A stretch of 64,000 bases of DNA from Armigeres subalbatus (lineage: Eukaryota; Arthropoda; Insecta; Diptera; Culicidae). The stretch is from contig NC_085140.1 of NCBI RefSeq assembly GCF_024139115.2, positions 103,490,988 through 103,554,987 of the forward strand, in the 5' to 3' direction. Position numbers and translations under genes: made by a program. Below, piece by piece: positions 55,923 through 64,000 of this stretch (positions within the stretch are counted from its first letter, which is position 1; every line of letters starts with the position of its first letter). A model generated the notes under the pieces. It ran no database searches and had not been told where the DNA came from. It saw only the letters and a program-made list of their open reading frames with translations.

Positions 55923-58260
55923 TCGTGGTCATTTGGCAGAACCCCCCTCCCCCCCCCCATGGCCACGTGGTTTTTCCTCAAGTAATTTTTTTTTAAAAAA
56001 ACCTTATGTAACTAAAACATATGGTTAAACCGATCAATTTTGAAGATGGACAATTTCAACTGATTTAAAATCAAACTAAACCCAGCATGGAAATTATAAA
56101 TTTTCATGAATTCGAACATTTTGATGATGTTATCATGTTGTAATGTGTATCGTGTATTAGGATATCTAGAACTCGTACACCTTCGATGCATCAGGAGGAT
56201 ACAAAAAAATGTGGACTCGCGAATATGTTATAAAAATTTCGAGAAAAAATTGTAATGGTTTAGAAATTTTTCAAAATATCCCTATATTATTATTTTTTAT
56301 ATTTTTTTATCAGTGATTTTTTTAAATAATTATAAAGTTCATCACTGAATATCCCTATAGATTCCTAAGAGTATTTGGGACCTTTCGTAGCTCTGGAGGT
56401 ACTGGAAATTCTTAAAATATATTAACCTCAGCGAAGCATCTGAACTGAACTCTTACAACGAAAAGTTTGTCAGAGAATCACAAAGTTAATATGTAATCTT
56501 AGAGATGCAAATAAAACCTCATACTGTTGTTTCTTTTGAGTAGCATTCCTGTAGAAATTCCAGTTTTGCTTTCAGAATCATCAAATTAGTTTACATTCCA
56601 ATATTAACAGGTATTAACAGGTTTCAGTAAATATAAATTAGAAAAAAAAATCCAGCTTACTTTTTTTTACAGAATCTCTAAAGATTTGTTTTTCAAAATC
56701 CTGGGCAACTTTAATGAATCTTCAAAGGAAATTCTTCTAAATTTGCAATGGATTTTTTTTCGTTTTCCAAAAGAAATTCTTAGACATTTTCAGCGGTTTT
56801 TTTTAAATTTCCAAAACAAATTATTCGGAATATGCCAAAATATTTCCGATGGAAATTCCTAAGATTTTCCAGTAGAAAATCGAAAAAAGTTCATCTGAAA
56901 CACCAATAATGAATTTACCGAGGAAATTGAAGGAATTCCTTGAAAAATTAAATCAAGATTTTCTGATGTAAAAAATCCTTAAAATTTCTAAATCATTTCC
57001 TGTGCATCTTTGCATGGTAAAGATTAAAAGCAATGTTTAGCTGAACCTACAAAGAAATCAAAATGACTTCCCGAAGAAGAATGAATTCCCGATGAAATTT
57101 TGGAAGAATTTATGGCACAAATTTAAAAAAACAAGAATCTCGAGAATTCTAAAGATTTATTTTTTGAAAATCCAAAGAATTTTTTGAAGATAATCCATAG
57201 ACTCTTCCGTGGAAATTCTAAATAATGCCTCGAATAAAAAAATACTTGGAAAATTTTAAAAAATGTGATAGAATTCACAAAGAGCGTAAAAAAGTGTTCC
57301 GAAAAATTTTCATTTCAAAATTCCAAATTTGAAAAAAAAATCCAAAAACAAAATATCAACGGAAATATCAAAGTGTTTCATGTGGCATTTGGTTGTTTAA
57401 TATCTTTCGGAAATTCAGAAGAGTTTTTATTGAAAAATTTAGAAGTTTTCTCTTTCATATTCGAACTGGAAGTTGGTCTGCTTTTCAACTTAGTATATTC
57501 TATTAGCATTTCCTTAGTTATAAATTGAAAGCTTTTATATGCCAGCCATTGCACGATTATATATTTTGTTTAGCTAGTACGATGGATACACTATACCTAG
57601 GATGTCGAAAATGTTTCCCACCCGAACACATCCTAGACAGGAACGAGAATCGAACTCGTCATCTCCGGGTTGGCAACCCTACGCCTTTTCTCGCAAAGCT
57701 AACTGTAGACTGAACATTTTGAAGTGCACTCCTTAAAATGTTCGAAAAACTTCTTTTGGAAATATAGAAGAATTTCTGGTGAAGATTCGAAAGAACTTGT
57801 CGTAGAAAATTTCATTAGAATGTAAAAAAAATATGAAAGTTTGAACAGTTTTTTCCACCGAAAATTATATGGATCTCCCACGGGACTGTTTTGAATTTTC
57901 AGACAGAATCCACATGGAATTTTTTTTGGAGTTTTAAGGAATTTTTTTCGCAATTTACACTGGAGATGTTTTGTTTTTTTTTTGTAGCAAAATTTCCAAG
58001 CAAATTTTTTCAGAGGGAATTGTTCAAAAATCATTCTGAATGCCAGCACTTTATCAGGATGGTATGAAGTAATGTCAAATTTTTACAGGAAATTTCTTTA
58101 CTGGATTTTTCCTGAATATCCACAAGAAATTCTTTTGAAGTTTTTTTCTTGGATTATTGTAAAAACATGAATATTTTTCAAATTTGTAGCTGCAGTCCGC
58201 TGATGCAAAAGTGTCGGCTGCGTTATCCTAAAAACCATCTGCGGCGGTGGCGTGGCGCGG
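55923..58260. repeat. AT-rich degenerate repeats ending in GGCGG block
   Basis: After 55985 the sequence is dominated by variants of GGAAATTCTnAAGAATTTTCC, ending at 58195-58265 in a GC-rich GGCGGTGGCGTGGCGCGGCG block. The same combination is at 19995-20780. No gene seen. Confidence 0.5.
57630..57712 (-). tRNA. tRNA-like sequence, possible anticodon GCC
   Basis: On the minus strand: AGTTAGCTTTGCGAGA (A-box-like), GGGTTGCCAACCC anticodon hairpin, T-arm ACGAG/CTCGT around TTCGATT. The acceptor stem is only partly paired. Inserted in AT-rich repeats; probably a relic. Confidence 0.35.
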
Positions 58261-58489
58261 CGGAATTTTTTTTATATTTTCCCATTTTTCCTTTCCTTTT
58301 TTCTTTTTGAGACTAAATCGCAACCTGTTCTTTCCTTTATTTTTTTATGGAAAAAGGATCTAAGGCTAAGATGGTCAAATAGCGCAGATATGCATCGGCG
58401 TTACGACCGACGCTGCGTTACCGGTTTTTCTCGATGCACACCTGCGTCTTTTCAACGCTGAGTTGAAAAGACACTACCTGGACATCGGC

Positions 58490-58781
58490 CCTAATACTAA
58501 AGACACACCTGTGGTACTTGTACCATGGTACAAGAGAACAAGAAAATTATTCCAAGACTATTATTGAGAAAGACAATAAGATAATATAATATAATATAAT
58601 AATATACTAACAATAAGATAATATAATAACAATAAGATAATATAATAACAATATAATATATAATATAAGACAATAACAATAAAAATAGACAATATGAAAA
58701 TTATACCAAGACTATCTTTGAGAAAGACAATAAGATTCTTGTACCATGGTACTTGTACCACCAGTGTGTCATTAGTATTAG
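58490..58781. mobile_element. Inverted-repeat element with GGTACTTGTACCATGGTAC ends
   Basis: TACTTGTACCATGGTACAAG near 58512 and its complement near 58738; the inverted pairing extends outward through GACACAC and TAATACTAA. The arm is itself palindromic. The interior is AATATAAT-rich with two copies of CAAGACTATnnTTGAGAAAG. Confidence 0.7.
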
Positions 58782-59035
58782 ATGCGCTTTGCGTTTAATG
58801 ATTAAATCATTAAATTTTAATGATTTGTATTTTTTACACCGCTATTGTTATTCACCAAAAGTTTTTCGTGTAAAAAAACCATGTGGCTTATCGTGGTCAT
58901 TTTCCAACCCCCCCCCTCCCACCATATATGACCACGTGGTTTCTGGACGGCCCCCATGTTGCTCTGTTGATTGCGCTATTCAAATGAATTCATGAAATAA
59001 ATGTTACTTAGAACCTTTTGAAAAGTTAAGCGAGA

Positions 59036-59800
59036 TTTCTCAACCGATCTTATAGGTCTGAGTGTGGCCTAAATTGGCCGCCTTCTTAGATTTATTTTTG
59101 AAAACTATTTTTATATAGGCTTGCTACCACTGATTTTGAATATTAATATATCATTAGAAAGCTTGGCGTTAAAAAGCATAGTTTTTTATCCAAAAATCTC
59201 AGGTGTTTAATTTTCCTATCAAAATTTATGTATGATTTTCCATATTATTTTTAAAGGCCCATCTGACTAACGAACATTGTTTTTATGGTTAATATGATAC
59301 TACGACGTTTGTTTCTTGGTTTCATACAATATTCTACGCCAAATATTTTTGAGCAGTATTCAAGCCGTATAGAATCCGTATTCAAGTTATTGGATAAATA
59401 ATTTAAGAAGCTTGGTATTGATGATTATGCAAATAAAGTAGGTACAGTTATTTTTTATTATTCTGAATTTATGTTTCCTAACATGTCATCAATGGAAAAG
59501 GCGAGAATAGTGTGAAGAGGTCTTCATTATTTGTATTGGTATAAATTTAAAGAACGTTGGAGATATTTTTTTCCAGCGCGTTAGGACATTAGTTTTTATA
59601 CAAATCCATTGAAGTACTCGAATTTAGATCGAAATTTTTTCACTGCAAAGATGATTGTGGCCGAGTTTCAAAATATTTAAACTCTACGGAAAACTGAAGA
59701 TGGCCGCCTCGAATTCCAGCTGCATTTCCTAAATTATTAATAGTAACAACAAACCCGTTCAAACCATTAATCAAGTCTCACGGCACCAACCGAGACGCAT
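59036..59800. other. No gene recognised
   Basis: AT-rich sequence without motifs or clear repeats. Confidence 0.5.
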
Positions 59801-60227
59801 AGTAAAAGCATTTTGGAAGTCCCCGGTCTTCTGCTTCAGTCGAGCCTAACGCTGCCAGCGTTCTTCACAGTCGTCTCGGTCCTGACAGCAGAGATAGACC
59901 GGATAGATGCTTGCACAGGCAAGTACAACGACAGTCCAATCTTTCATCCACCGAATACCGCCACGAATTTCAGCCGAACCATCCCGTTTTCAAGCACTAG
60001 CACACTCGAACGCCATAATGAAATACTTGTCTACTATCAAAACGTAGGTGGTATCAACAGCGAGATTGACAACTTATGACCTTTCTTACGACATCATCAT
60101 TCTCACTGAAACATGGTTGGACTCATGCACGCTCTCCAGCCAGATATTTGGCAACGATTGGCCCTGACGAAAGCGAGAAAACAAAATGGGGGTCGGCTGA
60201 TGCTTTTTTATTTCACCCAGCAAGGGA

Positions 60228-60714
60228 TATAGGAAGTCAATTTTAAAATGCTTATTAAAGCGTTAAAACACATTTTAGCCGAAAATTGTTCATTTTTTTG
60301 GGTTAGAAATTTAATTTACTTTTATATAGGTAACGGGGCCCTCCTTAGCCGTGCGGTAAGATTTGCGGCTACAAAGCAAGACCATGCTGAGGGTGGCTGG
60401 GTTCGATTCCCGGTGCCGGTCTAGGCAATTTGCAAAAATGGTAACCTGGCTTATAAACCTCGCAGTTAATAATTGTGGAAGTGCTTAATGAACATTAAGC
60501 TGCGAGGCGGCTTTGTCCCAGTGTGGGGATGTAATGCCAATAAGAAGAAGAAGAATATAGGTGACGCGAAAGTTGAATTATTTTGATTAAAAAACATATG
60601 TAGATAAGGAGCCTAACATGTAGTTTTTCAAAATTCTAACCATATGTATTTAAAAGTTTTCAACATATCCTTGTAAATAACATTTTAAAAGCATTTTAAA
60701 ATACACTTCCTATA
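60228..60714. mobile_element. TATAGGAAGT MITE containing a SINE
   Basis: TATAGGAAGTCAATTTTAAA at 60228 and TTTTAAAATACACTTCCTATA ending at 60714 are inverted. The SINE at 60336-60554 is inside, so it is younger. The MITE lies in a larger insertion that splits the LINE endonuclease. Confidence 0.72.
60336..60554 (+). mobile_element. tRNA-derived SINE, copy 4 (internal deletion)
   Basis: Target duplication ATATAGGTAACG at 60324-60335 and ATATAGGTGACG at 60555-60566. About 70 bases between GGCAATTT and GCAAAAATGG are missing against copies 2 and 3. Confidence 0.88.
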
Positions 60715-60845
60715 CTTCACCATGTTGAAAAATAGTGATTTCACGCACACGTCGGTCGCCGCTAGATGGCAGCAGCACGGCTGCGTCAAAGCGAATTATG
60801 AGGTTTTCCGATGTGACCGGTCTGCGGATAATAGTCAAAAAGCTA

Positions 60846-61535
60846 CACAGAAAAAAATAATGAAAAGTAAACAGCGCGTAAAACTTGACATGCGGAAATT
60901 TACGCTATTCTACGCTGAAATGGTCCTCTTCCTAACAAGATTGCTTACAACTTGTATGCAATATTGATGATTCACGTCAAATATTCTATACATTTAGGCT
61001 AGAGTCCTATAAGAAGAGTAACGTCATGTGCCACGTTTGACAGATCTCCTGCTCGTTTGGAACGCGCATTTGTATGGAACTGACAGACGATTCTGTTCCA
61101 ATTCTGACACTTGACGACACTGTTATTATAGTCACTGTAATTTAGGCTATATCCCGTGTGGAATAGACCAGTGCATGATGACGTAGGTTTACAGTTCACA
61201 GTGCTTTTTCTCCGGGACTGCGCCTCCGGCGCAGCTTCCGATAAAATTGTTTCGTCATTTTATTCGCATGTAGATGTCCTTAGCGATTGATTTCATGCTG
61301 AATGCAAAGAATAATACTTAAATATTAGGATCACAGCAATTTTAAAATAAAAATTTTAATTTTAATTTTCCCTTCATCGATTTTTCTTCTAACACCTTGT
61401 AAACAAGCTCTGTGAACTGTCAAAATAAGTGAGGTTAAGTTAGAGTTCTAGTGCATTGTTCTATTACGCTAATAATGGTGTTCCATTTATGTGCATGATT
61501 ACAAACGTAAATTTCAGTGGATTTTTCTATCTGTG
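60846..61535. mobile_element. CACAG/CTGTG MITE, TA target, in LINE
   Basis: CACAGAAAAAAATAATG at 60846; ATTTTTCTATCTGTG ends at 61535; TA at 60844-60845 and 61536-61537. Removing it restores the LINE frame (KAT followed by GGG). No transposase. Confidence 0.78.
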
Positions 61536-62047
61536 TACAGGCGGCGGCGTATTAGTTGCTGTTAATAAAAAAACTTCCCTCCAACTCAATCGAGAAACAG
61601 GAATGGAGAAACAGTTGTGGGCATCAATCGAATTCGGAGATCATACATTGTTCCTCTGCGCGCTGTATATTTACCCGAAAATAATCGCAAACGTAGCGTT
61701 ATTGAAACTCAATGACAATCTGTTTCCACTATTCTGGAAAAAAGCGGATGCCTCCGATGAAATGATTGTGATCGGCGATTTCAACCTCCCATGAATTTCT
61801 TGGGTGAATTCTTCCAATATGGATTTCTCTTTCCGGATGTGCGCCACTCTGCCATTCATCGGAACACCTCGTACCTTCTATACAATTACAGCCCCGCCAC
61901 GCTCTCGCAAATAAATCACGTAACTTACCAGAATAGGCATAGCTTAGATCTATGTTTTGTCAGCGTTCCAGATGTCGCGCCGTTCATATGCGAGACTTCA
62001 TCACCACTGGTAAAACTAGTTAACCACCATTCTCCTCTGCTAAAGAT

Positions 62048-63470
62048 TACTTGGATTGTTTCGAATATGGCACCTGCTCTTTGTGATTCATAGAATATAA
62101 TGTGCTCACAGTATGGGTTCTTGGCCATCCAAGAAATCCCTGGAATAAGGCCTTTCGATCTACATGTGTAACCATAGATGAATTGCATTGATTCAAATAT
62201 GATACATGCCCTTTGTGATGCATAGAATATAACGCGTTCCAAGCATAGGTTCTTGGTCGTCCAAGGAACTCCGGGAATAAGTACTTAGGTCTTCATGCGT
62301 AACTATAGATCAAATGGATTGTTCCAAAACTGTCACATGCCTTTTATGATACATATAATAGAACGCGTTCCCAGCATAGGTTTTTGGTCTACCAAGAAAT
62401 TCCTGGAATAAGGCCTTTAGATGTACATAAGTAACCATAGAGCAATTGGTTTATTTCAAATATGATACATGCCCTTTGCCTATGCACTACAAAGGGCAAT
62501 TCATTTTTGTTTTGTAGTAGTTCTTAAGGCCTTGCTCTAGGTATGTCTTGGATAACCGACAACCTATGCCGTAGATACATCATATTCTATAATTAAAAAT
62601 GAGCATGTACCACATTTAAAATCGATCGATTTATCTTCGGTTACTCGTGTAGACTTGTGTGCCAATCTCAATGGATTTCTTGGGTAAACAAGAAGCTATG
62701 CCGCTGGGGCCCTCCTTAGCCGTACGGTAAAACGCGTGGCTACAAAGCAAGACCATGCTGAGGGTGGCTGGGTTCGATTCCCGGTGCCGGTCTAGACAAT
62801 TTTCGGATTGGAAATTGTCTCGACTTCCCTGGGCATAAAAGTATCATCGTGTTAGCCTCATGATATACGAATGTGCTTAATGAACATTAAGCTGCGAGGC
62901 GGCTCTATCCCAGTGTGGGGATGTAATGCCAATAAGAAGAAGAAGAAGAATGCCGCTGACTTATTCTATTCTACATATTCAAAAGGGCATGTACTACATT
63001 TAAAATAGTTTGATAAATCTTAAAGTGACGCATGTAGATATAAAAGCCTAACTCCAGGGGTTTCTTGAACGACCCATAATCTCTTACGATGCTTCATTCT
63101 TTTCTAACCATCCTAAAGGACTTGTGCCATAATTTAAACAGTTCGACTGAACTTTAGTTACGCGTGTAGATCTGAGGACCTAACTCCAGGGATTTCTTGG
63201 ATGACCGAAAACCTCTGCCGTTGACTTTTTCTATTCTTCACATGCAAAAGGTTACGTACCACATTTAAAACAGTCCGATACATCTTAGCGCGTGTAGATC
63301 TTAAGGCCCTACTCCAGCGATTTCTAACTAATCTCTAACGTTGGCTCATTCTATTCTACACATCCAGAAGGACATGTGCCATAATTGAGACAGTTCGAAT
63401 GATCTTTAGCTACGCTTGTAGATCTTTAGTCCTTACTCCAGGGATTTCTTGGATGCCCAAAAATCTATGC
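62048..63470. repeat. Satellite of about 130 bp that reverses direction
   Basis: Three units lie in one direction (TAGAATATAA at 62091 and 62223, a variant near 62352). From the hairpin TGCCCTTTG/CAAAGGGCA at 62470-62498, units lie in the opposite direction (CATGTACCACATTTAAAA-type motif near 62602, 62985, 63119, 63245, 63371). Taking out the SINE, spacing is 126 to 134 bases throughout. Confidence 0.85.
62707..62949 (+). mobile_element. tRNA-derived SINE, copy 5 (internal deletion)
   Basis: Target duplication ATGCCGCTG at 62698-62706 and 62950-62958. It lacks the CAAAAATGGTAACTTGGC to TGTGGAAG part of the body and sits in the 130-bp satellite. Confidence 0.9.
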
Positions 63471-63479
63471 TGAAAAAAA

Positions 63480-64000
63480 CTCTATTCGGAGTAGTCTCCA
63501 CACTATTTACTTCTCTCTCTTCGCCTCTCTTCTCGCTTTTTTCTCTATTCTGCAATTTAACTCCTTGTACCTTGCACCTCTCACGTCTCGTTTCTCACTT
63601 CTCACATCTCATTTATCAATTGTCATATTCCTCTTCATGCTTTTTTACTGCTCATATCTCACACAAAGTTTCTCGCTTATTGCTTCTCACCTTCTACTAC
63701 TTGCATCTCGCTTTTAACTGATCTTATCTTATTTCGCACTTCTTACTGCTCGCTTATCGCTTCTCACTTCTCTTCCTTTTTCTCGCTTCTCCTCAGTTCT
63801 TATATCCCAAATCTCAGCTTACAATTCACGATTGATTATAAAACTATTGAGGGCTTTTTAGTGCAATTATTAATTCCTACTTCTCACTTCTCACTTCTCA
63901 TCACTCATAACTTCTCACTCATCACTTCTCACTTTTATTTTCTCACTTTTCATTTCTTACTTTTTTACTTTTCAATTGAAAATTATTTAAAAATAAATTT
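63480..64000 (+). repeat. Pyrimidine-rich satellite, block 3
   Basis: CTTCTCACTT-type repeat as at 33270 and 38925, more interrupted, continuing to the end of the window. Confidence 0.8.

Larger units (their letters stand above)
52438..58955. mobile_element. Inner MITE with CCAGAAACCACGTGGTC termini
   Basis: GGCCATCCAGAAACCACGTG at the left and CACGTGGTTTCTGGACGGCC at the right. The outer MITE copy at 18.6 kb has TTTCATGTTGTTCTGTTGAT at this place, an empty site; here CATG lies on both sides. Interior: poly-C tracts, CCATGTGGCTTATCGTGGTC blocks, an RTE insertion and AT-rich repeats. No transposase. Confidence 0.75.
52377..59035. mobile_element. TCTCGCTTAAC MITE, interrupted copy
   Basis: TCTCGCTTAACTTTTCAAAA at 52377 and its complement ending at 59035 are the termini of the MITE seen whole at 18552. 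Almost everything between belongs to a second element at 52438-58955. Confidence 0.8.
59805..62047 (+). pseudogene. LINE AP endonuclease, split by inserted elements
   Basis: Plus strand: RHNEILVYYQNVGGINSEID and LKHGW/ETWLDS-like motifs (59990-60130), VFRCDRSADNSQKAT (60800-60845), then after an insertion TGGGVLVAVNKKTSLQL, LWASIEFGDHTLFLCALYIY, MIVIGDFNLP, SQINHVTYQNRHSLDLCFVS and SPLVKLVNHHSPLL. The order QNVxG, ETWL, GGGVLVAV, GDFNLP, LDLxFVS, HHxPL is that of a LINE endonuclease of the CR1/Jockey group. Frames break several times (for example a TGA after GDFNLP). No reverse transcriptase follows; a satellite begins at 62048. Confidence 0.8.

Overview
The window looks like a gene-poor, repeat-dominated stretch of a large insect genome, most likely a culicine mosquito (Aedes-type). 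I infer this from the mix of families: tRNA-derived SINEs ending in (AAG)n, an RTE retrotransposon with short 3' repeats, an I-clade LINE with an RNase H, Jockey, BEL/Pao and Penelope-like pieces, and many small TA-target inverted-repeat elements. I recognise no intact host protein-coding gene. Species is not proven by sequence alone.

Layout. 1-1.25 kb: short degenerate tandem repeats. 1.25-10.9 kb: nested insertions on the minus strand. An RTE/CR1-like LINE is split by an 8-kb I-clade LINE (target duplication gagttttg), which is split in its endonuclease by an inverted Penelope-like element (13-bp target duplication). A SINE sits in the RTE-like part. 12.4-19.2 kb: a shattered BEL/Pao element on the minus strand, interrupted by a foldback element, by a hAT-type end carrying a 23-bp minisatellite, and by a MITE. 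19.3-26.2 kb: inverted-repeat elements, degenerate repeats and a truncated RTE copy. 28.3-29.2 kb: Jockey fragment. 29.6-32.6 kb: MITEs.

33.2-48.2 kb is the most striking part. A unit of about 5.65 kb (pyrimidine-rich satellite, tRNA-like sequence, dispersed repeat, hAT end with a SINE, 23-bp minisatellite) is tandemly duplicated, and the second copy runs on into a far longer 23-bp array ending at the other hAT terminus with a matching 8-bp target duplication. The long apparent reading frames there are artefacts of a stop-free 23-bp repeat. 48.2-52.4 kb: mostly unassigned single-copy-looking DNA. 52.4-59.0 kb: two nested MITEs containing a nearly intact RTE element with only three visible coding lesions. 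59.8-62.05 kb: a LINE endonuclease fragment cut by MITEs. 62.05-63.47 kb: a satellite of about 130 bp that reverses orientation in the middle. 63.48 kb to the end: the pyrimidine-rich satellite again.

No set of host genes working together is visible. The biology of the window is that of transposons inserting into each other and of tandem arrays growing inside transposons. Insertion order can often be read directly from target-site duplications and from interrupted reading frames.
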